In this document: one piece after another, positions 1-8,810 of the stretch
How the letters are laid out: the number at the start of each line of letters is the position of its first letter
Numbering within the stretch: position 1 is the stretch's first letter
From: Candidatus Flexifilum breve
GTDB taxonomy: Bacteria; Chloroflexota; Anaerolineae; Aggregatilineales; Phototrophicaceae
Reading direction: 5' to 3'
NCBI GenBank assembly: GCA_016717205.1
Contig: JADKGC010000002.1
Coordinates: 124,001 to 188,000, forward strand
DNA length: 64,000 nucleotides
Translations under genes and position numbers: made by a program
Notes under the pieces: generated by a model
What the model was told of the DNA's origin: nothing
Databases searched by the model: none
What the model saw: only the letters and a program-made list of their open reading frames with translations

Positions 1-747
1 TGGTCGGCACAAAGTCGCGGTAGACCTCGCCCGCCGACTCGCGCGTCAGCGGCGTTGAACCGAAACACGCCTCGTTGTAGACGGCTTTCGTCGCCAGCAG
101 CGAATTATGCACGCCGTTCATGCGCGTCACCATCTCCGCAAGGTCAGCATACGCGAGGCTGTCCACATTTGACAGTGCGGCCACGGGCGGCGGTTCATTG
201 AAGAAGGCGGTGCAGTCGAGCTGACCGCCGTTGATCACCACATTGACGAACTGATTTTGCAGCGTGGTCACATCATTCTTGATCGGCGTGAACTGCTGCT
301 GGAGGCTGCTCACGAGGGACAGGCGATCCTGCGCGAGACTGGGGAAGACCAGCACGCGGAGATTATCGCGCACGAGGTACAGTCCGCCGATGATGAGGAG
401 CGAGAGCAGCAGGCCGAAAATGCGCCGCATCCAGCGCCCCACTGGCGCGCGCCCACCGAGCTTGCCCTCTTCTTCTACCTGCCGCAGCCGTTCCACCACT
501 TGCTCTTCACGCCCGGCTTTCAACGCCTTGTCGACCGCCCGGAACATCCCCAACGCATAGGCGGCGGCAGCGCGCACGCTCTTGTTGTCGTCGTCGTGAT
601 ACGTTTTGATGAGTTCGTCGACGGCATCCCCGGCGGCGGCTTCGCCCAACCAGTAGGCAGCAGCGCGGCGCTCGGCAGCGTTTCCATGCTCCAGCTTGTC
701 AAGCATCGCGTTGATCAGTTGTTGGCGTTCTTCCGCATCGATCATGA
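1..747 (-). CDS. HEAT-repeat membrane protein, 3' end outside window
   Basis: An open frame runs leftwards from an ATG at 747 to the window edge (249 codons, no stop reached). A GGAG lies about 10 nt before the ATG. The first 90 residues are alpha-helical with paired repeats of the HEAT type (AAAYWLGEAAAGD, then AAAYALGMFRAVDKAL). A basic stretch and one membrane segment follow (FGLLLSLLIIGGLYLV, about residues 108-124), and then a probably extracytoplasmic part with two cysteines. The layout suggests a cytoplasmic protein-protein interaction domain anchored to the membrane. No enzymatic motif is visible. It is divergent from the MocR gene. The function is unknown. Confidence 0.75.
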
Positions 748-840
748 CATCGCGTCTCCGGGTCGAAAATGAAATCCCTTCTATGATACGGCAACTCCGA
801 CGGAACGGAAAATGAATCCTCCGAATCTGGTAAGAAACAC

Positions 841-884
841 TTGCATATACACGTTCCGAGTCCATAATGGTACTACATGGACTC
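841..884 (+). promoter_or_regulatory. promoter and 27-bp palindrome before the MocR gene
   Basis: TTGCAT (841-846) and CATAAT (863-868) are 16 bp apart and read towards the MocR gene. The -10 lies inside an inverted repeat, GAGTCCAT (858-865) and ATGGACTC (877-884), with an 11-bp spacer. MocR proteins commonly autoregulate from sites overlapping their own promoter, so this is a likely operator. That role is inference. Confidence 0.5.
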
Positions 885-944
885 TTTTCGTCCGTTCGTA
901 CATGGTAGGGTGATCGCGCCCTTAGTCGTCCGTTGGAGTTTCAT

Positions 945-2468
945 ATGCTTACGCACCCTCTGTCGATTCTGCTTGATCGGGACAGTGAAGAACCGATCTA
1001 TCGGCAGCTCATCCGGCATGTGCGCGCCCAAATCGAAAGCGGGACGCTGCCCGCCGGGACGCGTCTGCCTGCCAGCCGCGATCTCGCGCGCCAGTTGAAC
1101 ATCAGCCGCATCAGCGTGGTCAACGCCTATGCGGAACTGCGCGCGGAAGGCTATTTGAGCGCCCATGCGGGTCGCGGGACGTTTGTCTCTGGCGGGCGCG
1201 AGAGCATCGAAAGTCCAACCTCGATGATGCCGAGCCCCGCGCGCCCCAATGGCCAGCACGCGGAGATGATCGGCGCGAACAATTACCCCGACCGCTCGCT
1301 GCGCGAACTCATGCGCATGGCGCGGCGTCCCGGCGTGATCAACTTCAGCACGGGCGCGCCGCCCACCGAATTCTTCCCGGTCTCGCACTTGCGCGAAGCC
1401 ATCAACGCCGTGATCGACCGCGACGGCTCAGAAGCGCTCGCCTATGAAGTGCCCGAAGGCTACGCCCCCTTGCGCGCCAGCGTGCGCGACTATGTGAGCG
1501 CGTTGGGGATTCGCTGCAGCAGCGAACATGTCCTGATCACGGGCGGTACGCAGCAGGGGATCGATCTGGTGGTGCAGTCACTGCTCTCCGAGGGCGATCT
1601 GGTCATCACCGAAACGCCGACCTACCTCGGCATGCTCGACATCGCCCGCACCCGCCGCGTCCGCGCGTTTGGCGTGGGCATGGACGACGATGGCATTCGC
1701 CTCGACATGCTCGAAAACGTCATTCTCGAACATCACCCGCGTCTGATCTACGTCATGCCCTCGTTCCAGAACCCAACCGGGCGCGTTATGCCGCTCCACC
1801 GCCGCCGTCAACTGCTCAACTTAGCACACGAATATCATGTCCCGATTCTCGAAGACGCGGTGTATCAGGAATTCCGCTTTGAGGGCGAAACGTATCCGCC
1901 GCTCAAGGCATTGGACGAACACGGGATCGTCATCCACGTGAGCGGCTTCACCAAGAACCTGATCCCGGGTCTGCGCATCGGCTATGTGATCTCCGACGGC
2001 ATTCACCATGAACGTTTGGTGCGCGTCAAGCAGGCCGCCGACATCTCGACGCCCGGCCTCAATCAACGCGCGCTGCACTGGATGCTCGAACACGGCGTGC
2101 TGGCGCTGCAAATGGAGCGCAACATGCGCGAACTGAAGCGCCGCCGCGATGTGGCGCTCGCCGCCGCGCGCCGCTCGCTGCCGCCGGGGTCGAAGTGGGA
2201 GAAGCCGCACGGCGGGATGTATCTGTGGGTCGAACTACCGAAGACCGGGCCAACCGTCGCCGAACTGTACATTCAGGCGGTGCAGACGGGCGTCGCTTAT
2301 GCGCTCGGCAATCTGTTTTATACCAATGGCAGCGGCAGCCATCACATGCGCATCAACTTTGGCGCGCACAAGCCGGTCGACATTGAAGAGGGCTTCCGGC
2401 GCCTGGGGCGCGCGTGGCGCGAACTCGCCTGCGACTACCCTGAGATCGAGAAAGCGCCGCTGTTGTAG
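945..2468 (+). CDS. MocR-type PLP-dependent aminotransferase/regulator
   Basis: The 507-residue protein has an N-terminal GntR-type winged helix (about residues 10-80; PIYRQLIRHVRAQIESG and ASRDLARQLNISRISV) joined to a fold-type I aminotransferase domain (about 110-500). The PLP-binding lysine is K337 in SGFTKNLIPGLRIG. I chose the ATG at 945 rather than the TTG at 933 because GGAG (935-938) is placed for it. Proteins of this architecture are either MocR regulators (PdxR, GabR) or 2-aminoadipate-type aminotransferases. The sequence alone does not decide between these. The palindrome over its promoter favours a DNA-binding role. Confidence 0.88.
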   Translation: MLTHPLSILLDRDSEEPIYRQLIRHVRAQIESGTLPAGTRLPASRDLARQLNISRISVVNAYAELRAEGYLSAHAGRGTFVSGGRESIESPTSMMPSPARPNGQHAEMIGANNYPDRSLRELMRMARRPGVINFSTGAPPTEFFPVSHLREAINAVIDRDGSEALAYEVPEGYAPLRASVRDYVSALGIRCSSEHVLITGGTQQGIDLVVQSLLSEGDLVITETPTYLGMLDIARTRRVRAFGVGMDDDGIRLDMLENVILEHHPRLIYVMPSFQNPTGRVMPLHRRRQLLNLAHEYHVPILEDAVYQEFRFEGETYPPLKALDEHGIVIHVSGFTKNLIPGLRIGYVISDGIHHERLVRVKQAADISTPGLNQRALHWMLEHGVLALQMERNMRELKRRRDVALAAARRSLPPGSKWEKPHGGMYLWVELPKTGPTVAELYIQAVQTGVAYALGNLFYTNGSGSHHMRINFGAHKPVDIEEGFRRLGRAWRELACDYPEIEKAPLL

Positions 2469-2534
2469 GTCGGCGGCGCGCAGTTGGCGATTAGCTAAAA
2501 GCTGGATACGAAGATCGTCTTTGAGGATTGTGTA

Positions 2535-2561
2535 GGGGCGCAGTGTGCTGCGCTCCTTTTT
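2535..2561 (+). terminator. Rho-independent terminator after the MocR gene
   Basis: Arms GGGGCGCAG (2535-2543) and CTGCGCTCC (2548-2556) pair with one mismatch around a TGTG loop and are followed by TTTTT. The same stretch resembles the dispersed GGGACG hairpin family, so a repeat copy may serve as the terminator. Confidence 0.65.
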
Positions 2562-2669
2562 GTTGTCCCTCACCCCTCTCCTAGGAAAGCGGAGAGCAGG
2601 ATGCGGCGGACGCTATAAAGAGAGTGTCAAAAATGCGTAGCATGATCTTGATTGGCGAGGTTTTTGTAG

Positions 2670-2689
2670 GGACAAGGCATGCCTTGTCC
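2670..2689. repeat. GGGACG-family hairpin repeat
   Basis: A perfect 20-bp palindrome, GGACAAGGCATGCCTTGTCC, preceded by TAG. It is one copy of a short hairpin family seen in at least ten intergenic places in this window. A half copy (GGACGAGGCATG) lies at about 2712-2723, immediately before the IS remnant. Confidence 0.8.
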
Positions 2690-2724
2690 TCTATATCCTT
2701 CTCTAGAAATTAGGACGAGGCATG

Positions 2725-3454
2725 AGGGTGTTTAAAAAGTGATAAACTGGGGGCATGAGCGAAAAGGAAACACCAGGTTGGGCGGGGGTGGGCGCACGAG
2801 GCCTCATCCCTGCGGTGACCCGGCGGCGTCAGCCCGCGCCGTGGCGTACACCCGTCGTGCGCGGCGGGGGTGGGCGGATGCTGCGCATGACTTTCCGCCT
2901 GGGAAACTGTATGGTTCTTGTCGGTGGTGCGGGGGCGTTTGGCGCGCAGTTACGCGCATGGCGCACGGAACGGGATCCTGTCCGAGTGCCGGGGCGCTCG
3001 ACAGCCAAAGCGTGAAAACGACGGAAAAAGGGGGCGCAAAGGCTGGGACGGACACAAACATGTGAACGGGCGTAAGCGTCATCTGCTCGTGGATAGCCAA
3101 GGTCTGGTGCTCGGCGTGCATATCACCAGCGCCGCTGTCCGCGATGAGCACGGCGGTGCTCCGCAAAGTTGGGCATCCCCGTCTCATCTTGGGTCGAGGT
3201 GGGGTTTGTTCGCGCTTGCGGCACTCAGGGCGGGGTGCAGATGAGTATCCAGCAGAAAGCGCGGGCGTACGCTGTGACCTCCAAACGATGGGTCGTTGAG
3301 CGAACCTTCGCTTGGTTGGGACGGTACCGACGCCTGAGCAAGGATTACGAATACCTGTGTCAGACCAGTGAAAACTGGATTTATGTGGCGATGAGCCATC
3401 TCGCTTCAGCTTGGCGCGCATGGGCTTTTAAACCCGCGCCCCTGATGACACCCT
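2725..3454 (+). mobile_element. decayed IS5-family insertion sequence
   Basis: Candidate ends are AGGGTGT (2725-2731) and its inverse ACACCCT (3448-3454), only 7 bp long. Between them are fragments of a DDE transposase in several frames. The 730-bp span is shorter than a normal IS5-type element. The left-end sequence AGGGTGTTTAAAAA recurs exactly at 25402-25415 and with one change at 28246-28259. No clear target duplication is visible. Confidence 0.6.
2755..3454 (+). pseudogene. IS5-family transposase, multiply frameshifted
   Basis: Recognisable pieces occur in order but in different frames. A first block holds a DSQSVKTTEKGG-like motif with the first DDE aspartate. A central block has GWDGHKHVNGRKRHLLVD and then TSAAVRDEHGG. 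The C-terminal block has RWVVERTFAWLGRYRRLSKD with the catalytic glutamate and reads on to about 3454. At least two frame changes separate them and the N-terminal third is poorly recognisable. Unlike the four single-base cases elsewhere in the window, this looks like true decay. Assignment to IS5 rests on the C-terminal motif. Confidence 0.75.
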
Positions 3455-3492
3455 TACTTGAATCGCGTCCCTACACACGAACCGTTTTCTCG

Positions 3493-3548
3493 TAGGGACG
3501 CGCTTCTGCGCGTCCGTGGTCCGCGGACGGACAGAAGGCCGTCCCTAC
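3493..3548. repeat. compound GGGACG-family hairpin repeat
   Basis: Two adjacent hairpins: TAGGGACGCGCTTCTGCGCG followed by TCC (3493-3515), then CCGCGGACGGACAGAAGGCC ending in GTCCCTA. The outer TAGGGAC and GTCCCTA also pair. It lies just beyond the IS right end. Confidence 0.75.
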
Positions 3549-3641
3549 AAGGTATCGCTGAACTATCGCCTCCGCTCCTCCCACCAGCGCGATTCGTGAC
3601 CCTATGCTTTAATACAATGCGCACACAAGGAGACAACCATC

Positions 3642-4729
3642 GTGAACTTCACGCTCATCAAAGGCCGCTTCTACGTCGTCGGCTATTCGCCAGACGGCGA
3701 CTCGATCAAGTTCAAGGCGGATAACCCGCAGCTCTGGAACACCTTCGAGACGGAGAACCGCGCCGAGCTCGACAAAAACCTCGCCGAAGAGAATGGCATT
3801 GTGCAACTGCGTTTGCAGGGCGTCGACGCCTTCGAAACGCACTATTCGCCGGAAAACCCGCCCATGCCCAAAAACCTGAAGCTGGAACCGCGGGCGGCGA
3901 TCAAGAAACCGGATGCGGGGGAGCACAAGCAGCCCAAGCGCATCGCCATCGAAGCGACCAACGCCTTTCTGCGCCTGCTCGGCGTGGAGTCGGTGACGTG
4001 GAAGACGTGGGGCAAAAATTCGTGGGTGAACACCGCCAAGATCAAGCGTGATGGGGCGGTCGTCGAGATCAAAGAGAAGCACGGCGACGCGATTCCCGGC
4101 TATATCGTCACCAATGACGCCGAAAAGAACGGTCGCCCGATTTCGTGGGTGTTCGCCGGGACAACGCGCGCCGAAGACGGCAAAATCCTCACCACGGAGA
4201 TGCTCGCCGCTGATTGGACGTATCCGCGAACTATCAACTGCTCAAGCAGGGGCTGGTCTACCCGTATTTCTTCATGACGCTGCCTGCCAAGCTGCGCAGC
4301 AAACTCGCGGAAGCCGCGCAGATCGCGCAGCGCGAGGCCGCCGCGCAGTTGGAACAGTTCAAGGGCCAGCCGATCCCCGAGACGTTCTCCAACCTGTGGC
4401 TGTATGACCGCGCCGCGCACGGCATCGAGATCGACGACCTGAAGCGCATCACCGACGATTTCGGCATATACCCGTACCTCTTCCGTAAGATCGTCAAGCT
4501 GTGGTATGCCACGCAGATGCGCCGCTACTGGAACGCACTGAGCACGAACACCGATGTCGCCGTACAGTATGACACGCGCATCGACTTGACGAAGCTGTTT
4601 GAGGACGGCAATCCGTACCTGTTCGTCATCAGCGATCAGGACTTTGTGCGCCTAAGCGAGATTTTGCGTGTGGAAAAAGGCCGCCTCACGCTGACCAAGT
4701 ACCCATACGATCTGGTGTTTCTGTCGTAG
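3642..4729 (+). pseudogene. SNase-like nuclease, split by one frameshift
   Basis: The GTG at 3642 follows AAGGAG by 9 nt. The first frame carries a thermonuclease-like core (VQLRLQGVDAFETHY, about residues 49-63, matching the SNase R-x-x-G-x-D-x-P-E region) and runs to about residue 191. The rest continues in the next frame (SANYQLLKQGLVYPYFF to the stop at 4729). Adding one G at 4216-4217 joins them as ADWDVSANYQLL and gives a 362-residue protein. Residues beyond the SNase core (about 200-362) form a helical extension I do not recognise. There is no signal peptide. I infer a nuclease-like fold; activity is unproven. The break may be a base-calling error. Confidence 0.6.
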
Positions 4730-5110
4730 CCGACTGCTCGCCTCTGCGAACACTTACGCCCATGCTCCCCACATGCGCTGAGGAGGCGACAGTTCAATCT
4801 GAGGTAAGGAAATGTAGGGACAGCGTCTGCGCTGTCCGCTGCGAACGGACAAGGCAGACCTTGTCCGTTTTCTTTTCTTAAAATGCATCATTGCGTCCCT
4901 ACGAGAAAATTGTCTTTGTGTAGGGACGCGATTTATCGCGTCCGCAAACTCCCAAAACCGACCTGCAATCCATTTTCACGCAATTCTGCAGGCTATCGGC
5001 AAACTTCGCCCTCCAGACGGTACTTGAATTTCTCGTGCTGCCCCTTTAGTCCGCGTGCAGGGCAAGGGGCGAGGTCGCGCTTTCGGCGGCGAACGGGTAG
5101 GTCCTCGCTG
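4730..5110. repeat. 381-bp spacer with GGGACG-family hairpins
   Basis: No gene is visible. Hairpin copies lie at 4814-4867 (compound: GGGACAGCGTCTGCGCTGTCC, then GGACAAGGCAGACCTTGTCC) and at 4921-4943 (centred on GATTTATC). A fragment GCGTCCCTACGAGAAAATTG (about 4891-4910) matches the linker of the composite repeats found further right. The space separates two convergent genes. Confidence 0.7.
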
Positions 5111-5713
5111 TCACCCCCGCAGATCGCCGCGCAGCACGGCGAGGCAAATCTCGACCGCCTCGACCATCTGCTCCAGCGGCATGCCCGTCGTCGTTTCCCC
5201 ATCAACTTTCAGCAAGCCCGGCACATGGATGAATCCGCACGGGATGTTCAGACCGTGCTGTTCGACATAATGGCGTACCGTGTAAAACACGTGATTGCAC
5301 ACGTATGTCCCGGCATGATTCGAGATCGCCGCCGGGATGCCGCGTGTTTGCAGCGCACTGAGTATTGGTTGCAGCGGCAGCGTCGACCAGTAGGCAATCG
5401 CCCCCTCGGGTTCGATCAGGTCGCCGGTTTTGAGCACGCCGCCGTTATCAGGAATCGACGCATCATCCACATTAATCGCGATGCGTTCCAAGGTGATCGC
5501 CGGGCGGCTCTGCGCCACGCCCAGCGACACAACCGCGTCTGGCTGCCAGTCGCGCAGCGCCGCACGCAGCTTCTCTGCTGCCGCGTGGTATTCGGTGGGC
5601 AGCACCAGCGTGTGCAGATCGGGCTGACGTTCCGCCAGACATTCCACGATCAACTGCGACGGATTGCGCTCAACCTCACCAAAGGGCGTGAAACCTGTTA
5701 TCAATATGTTCAT
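5111..5713 (-). CDS. pcp: pyroglutamyl-peptidase I
   Basis: A cytoplasmic cysteine peptidase that removes N-terminal pyroglutamate from peptides. The 200-residue length is typical of the family. The catalytic triad is visible as E76 (TLERIAIN), C139 (AGTYVCNHVFY) and H163 (GFIHVPG). The spacings of 63 and 24 residues equal those of the characterised Bacillus enzyme. The N-terminus ILITGFTPFG is also diagnostic. It is a single gene, convergent with the SNase-like gene. Peptide salvage is consistent with the oligopeptide transporter further right, but the two are not linked here. Confidence 0.95.
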   Translation of the reverse strand: MNILITGFTPFGEVERNPSQLIVECLAERQPDLHTLVLPTEYHAAAEKLRAALRDWQPDAVVSLGVAQSRPAITLERIAINVDDASIPDNGGVLKTGDLIEPEGAIAYWSTLPLQPILSALQTRGIPAAISNHAGTYVCNHVFYTVRHYVEQHGLNIPCGFIHVPGLLKVDGETTTGMPLEQMVEAVEICLAVLRGDLRG

Positions 5714-5774
5714 ATCGTTGTCTCTCTGGAGAGTGAAGACTTCTAGGCCTAACAGAGTTAAGGAAACATTTACG

Positions 5775-5803
5775 TTACATTGATGCGATCAGGTATTTAA
5801 TAT
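5775..5803 (+). promoter_or_regulatory. candidate promoter of the LytS-type kinase
   Basis: TTACAT (5775-5780) and TAATAT (5798-5803) are exactly 17 bp apart in an AT-rich stretch, about 30 bp before the ATG. A second -10-like TATACT (5815-5820) lacks a -35 partner. Confidence 0.4.
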
Positions 5804-5835
5804 AGAACATTGATTATACTCACCCACCGGTAGCT

Positions 5836-7596
5836 ATGCTGTTTGTTGACCTGCTGCACACCCTAATTGATAACGCCACCCTCCTCTTTCCATTTACCCT
5901 CGGTTATTCGTATTTGGCGCGTCGAATCGCCGGACATACCCTTTTGCGCCACGTTGTGCCGGGCGTTCTCTTTGGCGTGTGTGGCTTAATGAATATGCTC
6001 AGCCCGTTCTATCTCCAACCGGGCGTCTTCATCGACTCGCGCAACATCATCGTCGCCATTTCCAGCGCGCAGGGGGGCTTCATCAGCGGTCTCATCACCG
6101 CTGTGATCATCAGTATCTATCGCCTCGGCATTGGCGGTCCCGGCATCGCGGCGGCGCTCCCAGCCATCTGGTTGAATCTTCTGCTAGGAACCCTCTTTTA
6201 CCGCTACCAGCACCGTTCTTCGTCAACCTACCTGACCCTCACCAGCGTCGTTCGGCGCTATTTTGTCTTCGGTTTGATCTCCACCTTACTGGCGATTGTG
6301 CCGTTCTGGCTGCTGCCCAGCGACGTTCGTGACCGTATGTTTGCCGGGGCGAGCGTGCCCATGTTCATCATTCTGCCTTTCATGGGGGTGATCGCTGGCG
6401 TCCTGCTCTATGAGCTCGACCAGTACTTCAACACGGTGACCGAGCTCTCACATGAACGGAACATGCTCCGCACGCTCATCGACAACATTCCAGATTATAT
6501 CTTCATCAAAGACGCGAATCTGCGTTTCATCCTCAGCAACCCGGCGCACACCCGCGCCGCGCGTGCCGCCTCCGCGCGTGAGTTGGTCGGCAAATCGGCG
6601 GGAGGGCATTTCCCGCCGGAACTCTCCGCTCAGTACGAGGCCGATGACATGCGCGTGCTAGGGGGGCAAAGTCTGATCGCGCAGGAGCGGCAATCGGTCG
6701 ATGAGTACGGCAACCGCATCTACGTGTCGACGACCAAAGTGCCGATTCGCGATCAGTTGGGGCGCGTGACAGGCGTGATCGGCATCAGCCGCGACATCAC
6801 CGCCGACAAACTGCGCAGCGAACAGTTGCAGCAGCTCGAAGCCGAACGACAACGGACACGCATGCTCAAAACCTTCATCCAGAACGCCTCGCACGACTTC
6901 CGTACGCCGCTCTCCATCATCTCGACCAAAAGCTATCTGCTGTGGCGTGATCCGCACGGCGCGGAGCGGGATGAGCGCATTGCCGTCATCAACGCACAGA
7001 TCACACGCATCACGCGCTTGATGAACGACACGTTGGAGATGATCGAGCTGAACGAGGGCGTCATCAACTATGAGTTTGAGCTGCTGGACCTGAGCCAGCT
7101 GGTGCGCACTGTCGTCACCGATTTCGAAGCACGCGCGCAGGAGAGTCAGCACACGCTCACGCTCGCCATCTCCCCCGAGCGCATCGAGATTCAAGCTGAC
7201 GAGCGCCTGATCCGGCTGGCGCTCAAGCATATTGTCGGCAATGCCATCAGCTACACGCCGGAGGGCGGAAAGATCACGGTCAGTCTGCTGCGGAGCGGCG
7301 ACCGGGTCTACATCAACGTGGAAGACACGGGCATGGGCATCGCACCGGAAGATCAACCGCACATCTTTGAGCCGCTCTACCGCGCGGACAAAGCGCGTTC
7401 CCTGAGCGGCGGCGCGGGCTTAGGATTGTCGATCAGCCAGAAAATCATCGAAGGGCATCATGGCGACATCCGCCTCACCAGCGTGCTTGACCACGGCACG
7501 ACCGTATGTCTGGAACTCCCCTGCATGCAACCGCCACCTGTGCTCATTCCGCCGCAGGTGGCAATGTCAGGCGCATGGTCGCCGTCCCCGCATTGA
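5836..7596 (+). CDS. LytS-type membrane sensor histidine kinase with PAS domain
   Basis: 586 residues. Residues 1-205 hold about five or six membrane segments of the 5TM-LYT type (signature SPFYLQPGVFIDSRNI and SSAQGGFISGLI). A PAS domain follows (about 215-330; LIDNIPDYIFIKDANLRFI), then HisKA with phosphoacceptor H353 (NASHDFRTPLS), then HATPase_c (N box in HIVGNAISYTPEG, DTGMGIAPEDQ, GAGLGLSIS). It autophosphorylates in response to an unknown membrane or PAS signal. No partner regulator is adjacent. Its 3' end overlaps the convergent GNAT gene by 53 nt. Confidence 0.9.
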   Translation: MLFVDLLHTLIDNATLLFPFTLGYSYLARRIAGHTLLRHVVPGVLFGVCGLMNMLSPFYLQPGVFIDSRNIIVAISSAQGGFISGLITAVIISIYRLGIGGPGIAAALPAIWLNLLLGTLFYRYQHRSSSTYLTLTSVVRRYFVFGLISTLLAIVPFWLLPSDVRDRMFAGASVPMFIILPFMGVIAGVLLYELDQYFNTVTELSHERNMLRTLIDNIPDYIFIKDANLRFILSNPAHTRAARAASARELVGKSAGGHFPPELSAQYEADDMRVLGGQSLIAQERQSVDEYGNRIYVSTTKVPIRDQLGRVTGVIGISRDITADKLRSEQLQQLEAERQRTRMLKTFIQNASHDFRTPLSIISTKSYLLWRDPHGAERDERIAVINAQITRITRLMNDTLEMIELNEGVINYEFELLDLSQLVRTVVTDFEARAQESQHTLTLAISPERIEIQADERLIRLALKHIVGNAISYTPEGGKITVSLLRSGDRVYINVEDTGMGIAPEDQPHIFEPLYRADKARSLSGGAGLGLSISQKIIEGHHGDIRLTSVLDHGTTVCLELPCMQPPPVLIPPQVAMSGAWSPSPH

Positions 7597-8032
7597 TCGC
7601 CCACTCCTGAAAACCGATGCGTTCGTATAAGCGTTTGGCCGGGTTGTCGAGGCTGACGCTCAGGCTGATGTGCGTGAATTCGGATCGCAGCGCTGCCAGC
7701 ACCCGGTCAAGGAGCTGTGAGCCGATTCCCTGCCCGCGGTATTCCGGCACGAGCGCAATCGACAGTTCGGGCACGTCGGCGGCGATGAAGCCATAGCCTT
7801 CCATGAGGCGCACCCACGCCGCGCCAATACATACGCCATCGGCTAACGCCAGCACGCCGCTATCACCGGCGCGCTGACCGAAATCCGCAATATAGCGGGC
7901 GATATCCGGCTGATCGACGATGGTGAGCGGCGGCGGCACATCGCCCGGCGGCACATAGATCGCGTGATAGAGCATCAGCCGCAGGCACGCGGCGTCCTCG
8001 GCGTGCAGAGCGCGAAACGTGATCTCAGTCAT
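7544..8032 (-). CDS. GNAT-family N-acetyltransferase
   Basis: 162 residues with the GNAT acetyl-CoA loop in ALVPEYRGQGIGSQLL and a typical C-terminal LYERIGFQEW strand-turn. The ATG at 8032-8030 sits in ATGACTGA, overlapping the stop of the ceramidase-like gene by 8 nt, so translation is probably coupled. The substrate is not predictable. It is the last gene of a three-gene operon and its end overlaps the convergent kinase gene. Confidence 0.85.
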   Translation of the reverse strand: MTEITFRALHAEDAACLRLMLYHAIYVPPGDVPPPLTIVDQPDIARYIADFGQRAGDSGVLALADGVCIGAAWVRLMEGYGFIAADVPELSIALVPEYRGQGIGSQLLDRVLAALRSEFTHISLSVSLDNPAKRLYERIGFQEWAINAGTATMRLTLPPAAE

Positions 8033-8810
8033 GCCGGGTCTCACTGCGATAATAGAGGTGCAGGCAGGCAACCGCCGCCGCGCCGAGCAGATGCCAGAGC
8101 GCATGCCCTTGCAGCAGCGAATTCGGCGCGCACAGCACGCCCGTCGTATCCAAAATCCACACGAGGAAAGCCAGCGCGAACAGTCCCAAGCCGAGATGAA
8201 ACCAGAGAGTTTGGATCTTCGGAGCGGCGCGGCGGCGATAGATCAGTTCGACGCCCAGCGCCGCCAGCAGCACCAGCGCAAACAGATAGCGCCGCGTGTC
8301 TGGCCAGGCCACCTGCACACTGGATAGAGCGACGCTGAAGACGACATACACCGCGACGGCCCACGCCAGCGACCACCCGAGCAGACGCTGTAAGGCATAA
8401 ACGAGCATCAGCCCCGCCAGCAGATACATGCCCAGAATGTCGAAAAACTGCCCGGTGAACGTCAGCGAAGCGTGATAGAAGGCACTGCCGACGCCAATGA
8501 TCACGGCGTTCACGCCGACCGCTGCGCCGATGAGCGGCTGATACGGCCCACCCGCAGTGGCAACCGCCGCGCCGACCAGAATCCAACTACCAACCACGAC
8601 ATAGGCGAACGATGACCACGCATTCGCAGGCTGGCGTACCGATTCGGTGGACTGGTCAGCCTCGCAGAAGCAGCCTTCCACCTGTAAGCAGGTGGCGGGC
8701 TGCCAGCTCGCCCACGTCGCGGCGGGGATGCTGGACAGCCAAGCCACTGAGATCGTGATGATCAGAACTGATAAACCGAGGGTGAAGACCAAGTGCCGTG
8801 CCGGGTTCAT
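8025..8810 (-). CDS. ceramidase-family (CREST) integral membrane protein
   Basis: 261 residues with about seven membrane segments. The signature residues of alkaline ceramidases and other CREST hydrolases are present in order: a CFCE motif near the first loop, SAFYHASL, FFDILGMYL, and QGHALWHLLGA with paired histidines. In this superfamily the histidines and aspartate bind a metal that hydrolyses amide or ester bonds in the membrane. The start at 8810 has GAGG 7 nt upstream and overlaps the polymerase stop as ATGA. An upstream in-frame ATG at 8846 is less likely. The true substrate (ceramide, or another lipid or acyl chain) is unknown. Confidence 0.75.
   Translation of the reverse strand: MNPARHLVFTLGLSVLIITISVAWLSSIPAATWASWQPATCLQVEGCFCEADQSTESVRQPANAWSSFAYVVVGSWILVGAAVATAGGPYQPLIGAAVGVNAVIIGVGSAFYHASLTFTGQFFDILGMYLLAGLMLVYALQRLLGWSLAWAVAVYVVFSVALSSVQVAWPDTRRYLFALVLLAALGVELIYRRRAAPKIQTLWFHLGLGLFALAFLVWILDTTGVLCAPNSLLQGHALWHLLGAAAVACLHLYYRSETRHD

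Noticed and set aside
2755..3015. An independent 86-codon gene
   Set aside because: It is the decayed N-terminal part of the transposase region.
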